Positions 27,792-35,731 of a stretch of 64,000 nucleotides of DNA are shown here, piece after piece. The DNA is from Hyphomicrobiaceae bacterium UBA7697 (GTDB taxonomy: Bacteria > Pseudomonadota > Alphaproteobacteria > Rhizobiales > Methyloligellaceae). Numbering within the stretch: the stretch's first letter is position 1; the number at the start of each line of letters is the position of its first letter. The notes beneath the pieces are model-generated. The model searched no databases. It was given only the letters and a program-made list of their open reading frames with translations, and was not told the DNA's origin. The stretch lies in NCBI GenBank assembly GCA_002482645.1, contig DLGJ01000008.1, positions 62,001 through 126,000 of the forward strand, in the 5' to 3' direction. A program made the position numbers and the translations under genes.

Positions 27792-29834
27792 ATGCCGACG
27801 GAATGGGGCGAGGTCTCCAAAGTTGCACTAGCAATCGGCGTAACACCACGCCGTCTCCAACTCGTCCTTTCACGCCTGTCGAAAGGCGGACCGAGGTGGC
27901 GTCGGGCGCCCAATTTGGTGGTCCGCCAGGCCGCTGGGAAGGGAGGTCATTCGGGCCTTCACTACGAGGTCCTGCTGTCCAGCCTTCCGCAGGCTGTACA
28001 GGAGAGCTATCGTCAGCAGGAATGTGCTCCAACTTCTACCACGCTACGAGCTGACGCCTCCGCCGACGCCGAGCGATCATGGCGTTTCAATGTCATCGAG
28101 CCAGCATTGGCACACCCACGAGGCTCGAAGGCGCGCGGAGCTGCGGTACGCGCCATCGCCACAAACACCCACCTATCGCGGCAAGGCAAACCCGTCCGGC
28201 TTTCCGAACGAACCATTCACCGGTGGCTCAGTCAGTTCGAGCAGCGCGGTATAGGAGGTCTTCAAAGAACGGCCCGTATGGACCAAGGCCGACGCCGCGT
28301 TCTCATATCGCGGCTGTGGGACCGCACGGTGCCCTTTGAAACAGATGTTCGACTCGCCATCGCCCAAAAGACGACCGAACACGTCCGAGGTCTTTGGCGA
28401 TCCGGCGCGGTCCTTTCGATGGTCCTTCGAATGGGCTCTGAAGGCCTGATGAAGGCCACTCGCGAGGCTGGATTTGATCCTGGCGATCGAGAGTTACGGC
28501 GCGTCTGCACGTTGCCCCGGCGTTTTGTTGAACCCCATGCTCATCTTCGGAAAATCCACCGCTTCGAACGGGACCGCAAAGCACATGAAGATGCCAAGCC
28601 ACGTATCCGCCGCACGCGCACCGCGCTTTGCCCGATGGAACTCGTCGTCGGGGACGTCCATCACCTAGACATCTATCTCCGTCACGAGGACGGGCGGCTC
28701 GCTACTCCGAAGATGATCGGTTGGCTGGACTTCGGAACGATGCGTCTATTTGCAAGCTTCGTTCTCTGCCCCATCAGCTCCGCGACCAACCGGAGCGAGA
28801 GCATTCGCAACGAGCACGTGATTGCAAGCTTCATAAGCATGACACAGCATCCCGAGTGGGGGATGCCGCGAAGTCTCTATCTCGACAATGGCTCCGAATA
28901 TAACTTCGCAGATTTCATTGACGATGCGCTGAAGCTCGTAGCGGACGACGGGCTATCGCGTCTCTCACCAATTATCCGCGCCAAGCCATACAACGCTCCC
29001 GCCAAGGCAATCGAGGGCGTCTTTGGGCTCTTGGAACGCAATTACTTCTCACAGGTGCCGGGATGGATCGGGGGAGATCGAACGAAGGCAAAGACATCAA
29101 ATGTCGGGAGATTGCCCGTACCCTTTCCAGGCTCGATCGTCGAACTCGAAGGCGTTCTTCGTGCCTATCTGACCCTGTACGAAACTCAGCCGCAAAGCGG
29201 CGATCTTCAAGGGCGCTCTCCCAGAGACGTATTCTTCGAGTCCACAACAGCTGGCTGGCACCGCATCGACGTGGACCCGTTCGCATTACGGGTCGCCTTT
29301 TCCATTGAGGAGACACGCACGGTCCGCCAAGGCTCAATCAATGTCGGCGGCCGGCGTTGGACGTGCCCCGAACTCCAGTCCTACATCGGAGATCAGATCA
29401 CGGTACTGATCCCAAAATACGAAGACTGGCTTTCTCTGCCGTTGAAGGACGATCGCGGCTGCTGGCTTGGAAATGCCGTCCCCGATCAAGCATATCATCC
29501 ACTCGATCCAGAAGGTGCGCGCGAAACCGCAAAGCGCTCTCGTCTCTTCGAAACGGCTGTCCGAACGATGGGCCGATCACTGCCACGCCGCAATCTCGTA
29601 AGCGAAGCCATCGCTTCGGCGGCGTTAGTCCCCGATTTGCCAGTGCCCCCGAGCGAGGCCGTCGTGAAACTTCGATCCGATGCGGCCGCTATCGGCCGCG
29701 CTATCGAGGAAACGCCCAAGCAGCGGCGCGCTCGCGAGCGGGCAGAGTTGGAACGCGATCACGAAATCGAACTGGAGCGTTCCGAGCGGAGCCTGATAGC
29801 GGCACGCCGCGCGGCCGACAAGAGGACGGGATGA
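27792..29834 (+). CDS. Mu-type transposase A (DDE recombinase)
   Basis: Catalyses strand transfer for integration and replicative transposition of the element. The 680 aa protein has an N-terminal DNA-binding region (about 1-240, with an HTH around LSERTIHRWLSQFEQRG), an RNase H-like catalytic core with the DDE triad at D288 (VVGDVHHLD), D365 (LYLDNGSEYN) and E408 (AKAIEGVFGLLE), a beta-barrel domain, and a charged coiled C-terminus (about 630-680) that in Mu contacts the B protein. Length is close to MuA (663 aa) and no disruption is seen. Its stop overlaps the B gene start (ATGA). Confidence 0.95.
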   Translation: MPTEWGEVSKVALAIGVTPRRLQLVLSRLSKGGPRWRRAPNLVVRQAAGKGGHSGLHYEVLLSSLPQAVQESYRQQECAPTSTTLRADASADAERSWRFNVIEPALAHPRGSKARGAAVRAIATNTHLSRQGKPVRLSERTIHRWLSQFEQRGIGGLQRTARMDQGRRRVLISRLWDRTVPFETDVRLAIAQKTTEHVRGLWRSGAVLSMVLRMGSEGLMKATREAGFDPGDRELRRVCTLPRRFVEPHAHLRKIHRFERDRKAHEDAKPRIRRTRTALCPMELVVGDVHHLDIYLRHEDGRLATPKMIGWLDFGTMRLFASFVLCPISSATNRSESIRNEHVIASFISMTQHPEWGMPRSLYLDNGSEYNFADFIDDALKLVADDGLSRLSPIIRAKPYNAPAKAIEGVFGLLERNYFSQVPGWIGGDRTKAKTSNVGRLPVPFPGSIVELEGVLRAYLTLYETQPQSGDLQGRSPRDVFFESTTAGWHRIDVDPFALRVAFSIEETRTVRQGSINVGGRRWTCPELQSYIGDQITVLIPKYEDWLSLPLKDDRGCWLGNAVPDQAYHPLDPEGARETAKRSRLFETAVRTMGRSLPRRNLVSEAIASAALVPDLPVPPSEAVVKLRSDAAAIGRAIEETPKQRRARERAELERDHEIELERSERSLIAARRAADKRTG

Positions 29835-30562
29835 ATACGCGCTTCGTCGATACGCCAACATCCCGCTTAATACGACAGCAAGTCGAGTGGGCGACCCTGG
29901 CGCGATGCAATGTCCTGGTAACCGGGCCAGCGGGTGTCGGAAAAACAGCCTCACTTAAAGAGATTGCCGCCTCTGACCCCAAAGCCGCAATGATGACGGT
30001 GACCCCTGCACGCCAATCTATGCGTGCGGTGCTAACCGACGTTACGAAGGCTTTCGGCTGGGTCATCAACCGCCAACACATCCCTGACATAGACGATGTA
30101 CTCCGTACACGTCTCACATATGGCGATTTGGGCCGCTACTTGATCGTCGATGAAGCGCAGCTCCTGCATCACGACGTTCATCGTCAACTGCTCTCGTATC
30201 ACGACCAATTTGGCCTACCGCTCATATTTGCAGGCAATGACTACACGCTGAAAAAGACACGGTCTAACGGCGCTGCTTACGATCAAATTGCTACGCGGAT
30301 CGCGAAGCACGTCCGCGTCAAGGCGGTGTCTCCAGGTGACGTAGATGCCTTTGGCATTGAATTCAACGTGGAGGGCAGCGACGCATACGCACTGTTGCGG
30401 CGCTTTTCCGAGTCTCGGAACTGCCGTGACCTAGTGCACCTGCTCGACGAAGCAGGCCGACTTTCCGGTACCGACAGGATAGCCATCACGGACATTCGCG
30501 AGGCCATTCACTGCCTATGCGGACCGAACGCTCTCAAGCACACCGTCACTCAATCGAGCTGA
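29831..30562 (+). CDS. Mu-type transposition ATPase B
   Basis: AAA+ ATPase that binds target DNA and delivers it to the transposase. The 243 aa protein shows Walker A GPAGVGKT (about residues 32-39), Walker B RYLIVDEAQLLHH and a sensor region FAGNDYTLKKTRSNG. The start is ATG 29831, overlapping the transposase stop; a longer open frame reading further upstream is a shadow of the transposase gene. It is shorter than Mu B (312 aa), lacking much of the N-terminal HTH extension, as in D3112/B3-type phages. Confidence 0.92.
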   Translation: MNTRFVDTPTSRLIRQQVEWATLARCNVLVTGPAGVGKTASLKEIAASDPKAAMMTVTPARQSMRAVLTDVTKAFGWVINRQHIPDIDDVLRTRLTYGDLGRYLIVDEAQLLHHDVHRQLLSYHDQFGLPLIFAGNDYTLKKTRSNGAAYDQIATRIAKHVRVKAVSPGDVDAFGIEFNVEGSDAYALLRRFSESRNCRDLVHLLDEAGRLSGTDRIAITDIREAIHCLCGPNALKHTVTQSS

Positions 30563-30573
30563 AAGGAATATCA

Positions 30574-30855
30574 ATGCCAAAGAAACATCTGGGGTTGGAT
30601 CGCACCATTGACCTAAAGGCCCTGTCTAAAGAACAGCTCGCCGCCTTGGCCATTCACATGCAGCAACGCTGCAGTGTCGTCATTGCTAGCACAAACACTT
30701 TGACAGCAAAGCTCCAAGAGACCGGTGAGCTCGGGCCGCGCTGCCACAAAACACTCGGCGAATTCAGCGCGTTCCTCAATGACGCTATCGCTGCCTCCGA
30801 CAAGGAGATATCCGCGCTTGTCGGTTCGACCCCTGATCCCAAATCCGTCAATTGA
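30574..30855 (+). CDS. Small prophage protein of unknown function
   Basis: A 93 aa protein starting MPKKHLGLDRTIDLKALSKE, with AAAGGA 6 bp ahead of ATG 30574. It is predicted mostly helical (KALSKEQLAALAIHMQQRC and KTLGEFSAFLNDAIAASDKE) with no recognisable domain. It lies in the early operon between B and GemA, where transposable phages carry small accessory genes such as Gam or host-modulating factors; no specific resemblance was recognised. Confidence 0.6.
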   Translation: MPKKHLGLDRTIDLKALSKEQLAALAIHMQQRCSVVIASTNTLTAKLQETGELGPRCHKTLGEFSAFLNDAIAASDKEISALVGSTPDPKSVN

Positions 30856-30870
30856 ACAATGGAGGCTCAC

Positions 30871-31302
30871 ATGAGCAAAAAAATTAGTAGACGCTGTCTA
30901 TTCGGTGCCGCCGCTGCAGCCGCAACACTGCCCCTGGTCGCTGCAGCCGCAACACTGCCCCTGGTCGCTGCAAGCAGCAACGACGACGGACTCCCTTTCA
31001 CGCCGGCGGAATACATCCGCGAAGTCGAAAAGCTTGGGTGGCGTCTGGCTGTGAATGGCCTGAAGGACAAAAAGGCCTGGGCAAATATACCAGGCTTATT
31101 TGTATTCCCGCCCAACAACATTGACGAGCTCGACCGCCGCGATCCCGCTGTCGAGGCCCGCTTTTATCGCTTCAACACCCTCACCCAGCGAGCCCTGGAC
31201 GAGCTGCCGGCATGGAGCGTTTCCCGTTTGCTCTTAGAGATGGGGCGTGAAGGCAGGCCGTTGGGGTGGAACGAGCCACCGAGGCTGTACTGGACTCTAT
31301 AA
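30871..31302 (+). CDS. Putative exported prophage protein with twin-arginine-like signal
   Basis: A 143 aa protein. The start ATG 30871 has GGAGG 5 bp ahead; ATG 30859 is less well placed. The N-terminus MSKKISRRCLFGAAAAAATL carries SRRCLF, close to the SRRxFLK twin-arginine motif, then an Ala/Leu hydrophobic core. That core contains a perfect 9-residue duplication (AAAATLPLV twice), caused by a 27 bp tandem DNA repeat. The mature part (FTPAEYIREVEKLGWRLAVN ... PPRLYWTL) matched no family I know. An exported protein is unusual in a phage early operon and suggests a cargo gene. Confidence 0.6.
   Translation: MSKKISRRCLFGAAAAAATLPLVAAAATLPLVAASSNDDGLPFTPAEYIREVEKLGWRLAVNGLKDKKAWANIPGLFVFPPNNIDELDRRDPAVEARFYRFNTLTQRALDELPAWSVSRLLLEMGREGRPLGWNEPPRLYWTL
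30913..30966 (+). repeat. 27 bp tandem duplication inside the signal-peptide coding region
   Basis: The unit begins GCTGCAGCCGCAACACTG and occurs at 30913-30939 and 30940-30966, identical, followed by a partial third unit GCTGCA. The in-frame repeat lengthens the hydrophobic core of the encoded signal sequence by nine residues. Perfect identity implies a recent slippage or recombination event. Confidence 0.85.
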
Positions 31303-31303
31303 T

Positions 31304-31711
31304 ATGACACCTAAACAAATCAGCGTGGTGCACTTAGCCAAGAAACGTTTAGAGCTTGATAATAGCACTTATCGCGCGGTCCTGATGAAATATGCAGGCA
31401 CCGAAAGTGCCAAGGACCTGGACCAGGCGGGCTTTGAGCGGGTCATGAGTCACTTCAACAGGCTCGGCTTCCGGTCGGATTGGCTCAAGCGGACCTACGG
31501 GCACCGGCAAGGATTCGCATCGCCTAGACAAATCGACCTGATCCGCAATCTGTGGGTGGAATGGTCCGATGAAGGTAACGAGACCGGTCTCGATCATTGG
31601 CTTGAGCGGAAATTTGGTGTGTCGGCTCTTCGGTTCGCGACGCCTGCCGTTGCCCACAAGGCAATCACCGCATTGAAGGCAATGAAGACCCGCAAACGCC
31701 CAGCCGCGTAG
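31304..31711 (+). CDS. GemA-family regulatory protein (gp16, DUF1018)
   Basis: A 135 aa protein starting MTPKQISVVHLAKKRLELDN, the GemA opening, followed by YRAVLMKYAGTESAKDL and a second helical half ASPRQIDLIRNLWVEWSD. In Mu, GemA modulates host gene expression and DNA topology early in development. The start ATG 31304 lies 1 bp after the preceding stop, implying coupling. Last gene of the early operon; two tandem terminators follow. Confidence 0.85.
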   Translation: MTPKQISVVHLAKKRLELDNSTYRAVLMKYAGTESAKDLDQAGFERVMSHFNRLGFRSDWLKRTYGHRQGFASPRQIDLIRNLWVEWSDEGNETGLDHWLERKFGVSALRFATPAVAHKAITALKAMKTRKRPAA

Positions 31712-31771
31712 GAGGGCAGGGACGGGCAATCCGTCCTCTCAAGGTGCCGGGGGGCCTACTAGCCGATTCCG

Positions 31772-31789
31772 GCCCTTCTAAGGGCTTTT
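31772..31789 (+). terminator. Rho-independent terminator of the prophage early operon
   Basis: GCCCTT-CT-AAGGGC followed by TTTT is a compact intrinsic terminator 61 bp after the gemA stop. Confidence 0.75.
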
Positions 31790-31822
31790 AAACCCCTTCA
31801 AAATCGATTTTGAAGGGGTTTA
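31789..31822. terminator. 34 bp perfect palindrome, likely bidirectional terminator
   Basis: The arms TAAACCCCTTCAAAATC and GATTTTGAAGGGGTTTA are exactly complementary over 17 bp. With A-runs and T-runs at the outer edges it could terminate transcription in both directions. It directly abuts the previous terminator. A perfect 17 bp arm could alternatively be a protein-binding site. Confidence 0.65.
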
Positions 31823-31940
31823 TTGCACAAACAGAACTCTCGATTGCGTTCTACCGCAGCATTGGCCCTGAACACGGTCAGGGGCAACACGGCTCGTCAA
31901 TCCTGACACTGTTCGGGAGCAATCCGGCCAAGACTGACCC

Positions 31941-32011
31941 CGCTCTGAGTTTTCATTCCTTCTCGCAGAGCGGACGGGCAGGAGTCCTTTTGGATTGGGG
32001 GACTCCTGCCC
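31941..32011 (+). promoter_or_regulatory. Two hairpins upstream of mor
   Basis: CGCTCTG (31941-31947) pairs with CAGAGCG (31966-31972), and GGGCAGGAGTCC (31976-31987) pairs perfectly with GGACTCCTGCCC (32000-32011) across a 12 nt loop. The second stem ends 28 bp before the mor start. It may shape the mor leader or be part of the middle-promoter control region. Confidence 0.45.
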
Positions 32012-32038
32012 AACCTTGGAATTCAGGGGGGGCGTGCT

Positions 32039-32446
32039 GTGCATAGCGAAGCGACAATTCCCTTGCCGGGCATATTGACCGACATCGAGAAGGCCGCCGG
32101 TCGAGAGGCCGCTATGACTCTTATGTACAAGTACGGGGGAACTCACATTTACGTTCCCACCCCCGACCTCCTGGAACGCTTTCCTCAAAACTATCGCAAC
32201 AATCGTCTCGTTCAGATCGTAGGTCTCGAAGCAGCCATAGAGATTGCCCGCAACCTAGTAGGGCCTATGGGGAGCAAGGTCTACATCCCCACCGCCGCCT
32301 CGTTCGTACGCGGATGTCGGCGCCTTTGGGTTCGGGACTATGCCGACAAGTTCAGCCTCTCCGAGACCGCGCGCCGCCTCGGTGTCAGTGAGCGCTATGT
32401 ATCGCAAATCAGGCGGGACCTCCGTCAAGAAGGACTCATTGAATGA
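32039..32446 (+). CDS. Mor-family transcription activator
   Basis: Activator of middle transcription in Mu-like phages. The 135 aa protein has the N-terminal dimerisation part (PGILTDIEKAAGREAAMTLM ... YGGTHIYVP) and a C-terminal helix-turn-helix (FSLSETARRLGVSERYVSQI). The start is GTG 32039 after a G-rich ribosome-binding site. Its stop overlaps the capsid gene (ATGA), a junction not found in complete phages, where lysis and packaging genes intervene. It therefore marks one deletion endpoint. Confidence 0.85.
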   Translation: MHSEATIPLPGILTDIEKAAGREAAMTLMYKYGGTHIYVPTPDLLERFPQNYRNNRLVQIVGLEAAIEIARNLVGPMGSKVYIPTAASFVRGCRRLWVRDYADKFSLSETARRLGVSERYVSQIRRDLRQEGLIE

Positions 32447-33357
32447 TTATCAATCCCTCAAACCTGAATTCGTTGTTCGTTGGTTTCAAGGCCGCCTTCA
32501 ACTCGGGACTTGGGAGCGTCCCTAGCTACCACAGGCAGGTGGCGATGATCGTCCCCTCAGCCACAGCCGAAGAACAATACGGCTGGCTTGGCCAGTTTCC
32601 GGGCGTTCGAGAATGGATCGGGGCGCGTCAGATCAAGAACCTCATGGCCCACGGCTACACACTAAAAAACAGGTCATTCGAGTCCACGATCTCGGTACCA
32701 CGAACAAGCATCGAAGATGATCGTATAGGTGTGTTCAAGGCACCAATGGAAGAGTTGGGCCGAGCGGCGGGCAATCATCCCGATCAGCTGGTGTTTGGCC
32801 TGCTCAAATCCGGGTTCGACGAGCCTTGCTACGACGGGCAGAACTTCTTCGATGCTGACCACCCCGTACCCAGTGGAGTTGATGCCGCTGTATCGGTCAG
32901 CAACATACAGGATGGCGAGGGCGAACCCTGGTTTTTGCTTGATACCAGTCACTCGATGAAGCCCATCATTTATCAAGAGCGCATTCCGTACGCGCTAACC
33001 GCACTCAATCAAGAAGGCGACCCCAATGTGTTCTTCGAGGATGAGTACATCTACGGGACACGCGGACGATCCAATGCTGGCTTTGGATTGTGGCAACTCG
33101 CCTTTGCATCGAAGGCAGAGTTGACGCCGGCAAACTACGATGCAGCGCGAGCCGCCATGGCGAGCTTCAATGGCGATGAAGGACGCCCTCTGAATATTAG
33201 GCCAGACACCATCGTCGTGCCCCCGAGCCTAGAGGGTGCCGCTCTACGTCTGATCAATAACGGATCGCGTGTTGAAATTGTCAACGAGACACCCGTTTCA
33301 ATCCAGAATGAATGGGCTGGAACGGCGAAGCTGATTGTCACTCCGTGGTTGGGTTAG
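32443..33357 (+). CDS. Mu-like major capsid protein gpT
   Basis: Major head subunit. The 304 aa sequence (start MIINPSNLNSLFVGFKAAFN; internal YGWLGQFPGVREWIGARQI and the C-terminal IQNEWAGTAKLIVTPWLG) resembles the gpT family, whose Mu member is about 305 aa, so the gene appears full length. It lacks its usual partners: no protease/scaffold, portal or terminase genes are present. Directly fused to the mor gene end by a deletion, it may be expressed from the mor transcript. Confidence 0.9.
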   Translation: MIINPSNLNSLFVGFKAAFNSGLGSVPSYHRQVAMIVPSATAEEQYGWLGQFPGVREWIGARQIKNLMAHGYTLKNRSFESTISVPRTSIEDDRIGVFKAPMEELGRAAGNHPDQLVFGLLKSGFDEPCYDGQNFFDADHPVPSGVDAAVSVSNIQDGEGEPWFLLDTSHSMKPIIYQERIPYALTALNQEGDPNVFFEDEYIYGTRGRSNAGFGLWQLAFASKAELTPANYDAARAAMASFNGDEGRPLNIRPDTIVVPPSLEGAALRLINNGSRVEIVNETPVSIQNEWAGTAKLIVTPWLG

Positions 33358-33373
33358 AGTCGGATAGCCTCTC

Positions 33374-33709
33374 GTGGTGTCAACCGATCGAAAAGCAATC
33401 TTAGGCGCTATTGGCGTCTTGGCGAAGCTGGTTGCAGACGGCGAAGGCGAAACAGTAGAGGTTCCCGCCGCCGACTATCATCGGCTCTTGGAATGCGAGC
33501 GGCGTCTACACCAACAGGCGGCGCTCCCCCGACAACGTTGTCCACGTTCGCGCATAGATCAGGACGAAGACGTGGCCCACTTCATAGCGGAACGCGCGGG
33601 CAAGATGATGCTGCGGGAGATTGTAGATGAATGCAGACGCATTTTCGGCAACGCCCGCACGCCAAGCCGTTCGGCTGTGCACCGATTCATTCATCGGCTG
33701 AACATTTGA
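33374..33709 (+). CDS. Small prophage protein, possible HTH
   Basis: A 111 aa protein with a GTG start at 33374, 16 bp after gpT. The C-terminal part (KMMLREIVDECRRIFGNART followed by SRSAVHRFIHRLN) looks like a helix-turn-helix region. The N-terminal half is a short acidic helix with a Tyr-His-Arg-Leu segment. No family was recognised. Composition resembles the phage early genes rather than the following tape-measure gene. Confidence 0.5.
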   Translation: MVSTDRKAILGAIGVLAKLVADGEGETVEVPAADYHRLLECERRLHQQAALPRQRCPRSRIDQDEDVAHFIAERAGKMMLREIVDECRRIFGNARTPSRSAVHRFIHRLNI

Positions 33710-33751
33710 TCGAGGCCGCTGACACGGCGCACTAACATTGGGAACTAGCAC

Positions 33752-35731
33752 ATGACGATGCGTCTCAGTCTCGTTATTTCCGGCGATGCCAAGGGCGCGA
33801 CGAAGGCGGCCAAGGATACCAGCCGCGAGCTCGGTGTCCTCGGCGACCAGGCGGAAGCCGCTTCTGTCAAACTCCGCGAGATCATTGCTGCTTCGGCCGA
33901 GCACCAGAAGGCCGTACGAGAGCTGGCCGGATTGTCGGCGGCGGGAATCCGCGGTATCGGCGCGGCGGGCGGCGCGGCCGGGGAACAACTCTCCACGGCG
34001 CAAAGGAAGAGCACCACGTTCTTCGGCGCCACCGCGAAGGGCGCAAGCCTGAACACGGCGCAGATGCAGAATCTGCAGTTCCAACTCCAGGACATGGCGC
34101 AGGGGCTTCTAACAGGCAACCAAAGCCCCTTCACGCTCATCGTCCAGCAGGGGTCGCAGATCAGTCAGATCTTCGGACCGAATGGAAGCGTGAAGGCCGC
34201 CCTTGCGGCCGTGGGCGGCGGGATATCGACCTTCGTCACGAACCCGCTCAATCTGACGGTACTGGCGATCGCCGCCGCAGCCGCCGCCGCGCAGACCTTC
34301 GTACGCACGGGCCGCGATGTCGAACACCAGCTCGAAAGCCACGAGAAGCTGATCGAACGCATCGCCAAGAAATACCGCGAGGCGGCGGAAGGTGCGCAGG
34401 ACTACGGGCGGGAAACCCTCGCGGCGCTGACGTTCAGCGCCCAGCAGAACGTGCGCGACCTTGAGCAGGCTCTCGCGGACGCCAGTCCGCGCATCGACTT
34501 CGTGTTGCCCGATCAGGGCACGGGCCAAGGGCCGTTCGCGTCCGCCATCGGCCGCGTCGGCCCGTTCTTCGATGCGATCCAGAAGTGGAACGCCTCGATC
34601 AAAGAAGGTGTGGCGGACGCGCGGGCATTCCAGGCCGAGATTCTACAGATTGCGAACTCATTGCCAGAACACTCGCCGTTCACGAATGTGGCTAAAGACC
34701 TTCTCAGCATGACCAACGATGCGAAAGGCATCGCCGCAGCACTCGACCAGGCGCGCGACGCGGCCAAGGGGCTGAGCGGCGACGCGGACGCGTCGGCGCG
34801 CGCGCTCGGGCGCCTCAAGACGGCCGCCGGCATCCTGAAGGATCTTCAGTTCGAACACGAACAGCTCGCCCGCTCCAATGTCGAGCAAGAGGTTTGGAAC
34901 AATCTGAAGCGCGCCGGCGTCGAGATCACGTCGAAGATGGGGCAGGCCATCGCCGAGGAGACCCGCCAGCTCGAGGCGGGACGCACCGCGCGCGAGGACG
35001 CCCAGCGGCTGGAGAAGGAACGGATCGCGGCGGCCGAACAAGCGGCGGAGCGCGCGGCAGGCGTGTTGGACCAAATCCGCTTCGAGCGCGACCTGCTGGG
35101 CCGCACCAACGCCGAACGCGAGATCGCGAACAATCTCCGCAGCGCCGGCGTGACGCTCGAAACCGAAATGGGAAGAGCCATCGCACTTGAGGGCCAGCTT
35201 CTCTACGAGGCGCGCGCGGCCCAGAATAACTTCAACAACACTCTCATGGCCATGGGCGACATCGCTTACGATGCGTTCGACAGCCTCATCGTCCAGCAGG
35301 AGAGCTGGAACGACGTCATGGGCAACAGCCTGAAGCTTCTGGCGCGCATGGCGCTCCAGGCGAGCCTGCTTGGTGAGGGTCCGCTCGCGGGCGCATTCGG
35401 TACGGCGTCGGCGGGCGGTGCCCCTGGCGGTCTCATCGGAGCGCTGTTCGGCGGCGCGCGTGCCAAGGGCGGTCCCGTCGCGGCGGGGCAGGCCTATCTC
35501 GTCGGCGAGCATGGACCCGAATATCTGGTGCCGAACACGTCCGGAGTGATCGTGCCGAATGGCGGCGCAGGCGGCAGTACCAAGGTCAACATGACGTTCA
35601 ATGTAGATGCCCGCGGGGCCGACCCGGCCGCCGCCACACGCATCGAACAGGCGCTGGCGAAGTTCAAGAGCGAGGTGCCGTCGATCGTCGTCAAGACGGT
35701 GAAGGATGCGCAAAGCAGGAAGGTGCTCTAG
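33752..35731 (+). CDS. Phage tail tape-measure protein
   Basis: Sets tail length in siphovirus- or myovirus-type tails. The 659 aa protein has an N-terminal coiled-coil-rich region, a hydrophobic stretch (FVTNPLNLTVLAIAAAAAAA, about residues 160-185), long Glu/Arg/Ala helices (about 370-480) and the typical tape-measure C-terminus with GGPVAAGQAYLVGEHGPEYL. Base composition is visibly richer in G/C than the preceding prophage genes. It has no neighbouring tail genes, so it is probably inert. The right end of the element follows within about 110 bp. Confidence 0.85.
   Translation: MTMRLSLVISGDAKGATKAAKDTSRELGVLGDQAEAASVKLREIIAASAEHQKAVRELAGLSAAGIRGIGAAGGAAGEQLSTAQRKSTTFFGATAKGASLNTAQMQNLQFQLQDMAQGLLTGNQSPFTLIVQQGSQISQIFGPNGSVKAALAAVGGGISTFVTNPLNLTVLAIAAAAAAAQTFVRTGRDVEHQLESHEKLIERIAKKYREAAEGAQDYGRETLAALTFSAQQNVRDLEQALADASPRIDFVLPDQGTGQGPFASAIGRVGPFFDAIQKWNASIKEGVADARAFQAEILQIANSLPEHSPFTNVAKDLLSMTNDAKGIAAALDQARDAAKGLSGDADASARALGRLKTAAGILKDLQFEHEQLARSNVEQEVWNNLKRAGVEITSKMGQAIAEETRQLEAGRTAREDAQRLEKERIAAAEQAAERAAGVLDQIRFERDLLGRTNAEREIANNLRSAGVTLETEMGRAIALEGQLLYEARAAQNNFNNTLMAMGDIAYDAFDSLIVQQESWNDVMGNSLKLLARMALQASLLGEGPLAGAFGTASAGGAPGGLIGALFGGARAKGGPVAAGQAYLVGEHGPEYLVPNTSGVIVPNGGAGGSTKVNMTFNVDARGADPAAATRIEQALAKFKSEVPSIVVKTVKDAQSRKVL

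Larger units (their letters stand above)
31712..32038. other. Gene-free structured segment between early operon and mor
   Basis: No credible protein is encoded; short open frames here lack ribosome-binding sites and recognisable content. The segment is densely folded: a T-tailed terminator (31772-31789), a 34 bp perfect palindrome (31789-31822), and hairpins at 31866-31883, 31941-31972 and 31976-32011. It corresponds to the early/middle transcription boundary in Mu-like phages. Confidence 0.6.

Noticed and set aside
29357..29830. Apparent 157-codon N-terminal extension of the Mu B-type ATPase
   Set aside because: It overlaps the transposase in another frame and is Ser/Arg-rich; ATG 29831 overlapping the transposase stop is the natural start.
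31810..32188. Short open frames on both strands between gemA and mor
   Set aside because: No ribosome-binding sites, they cross the palindromes and hairpins, and their content is not protein-like.
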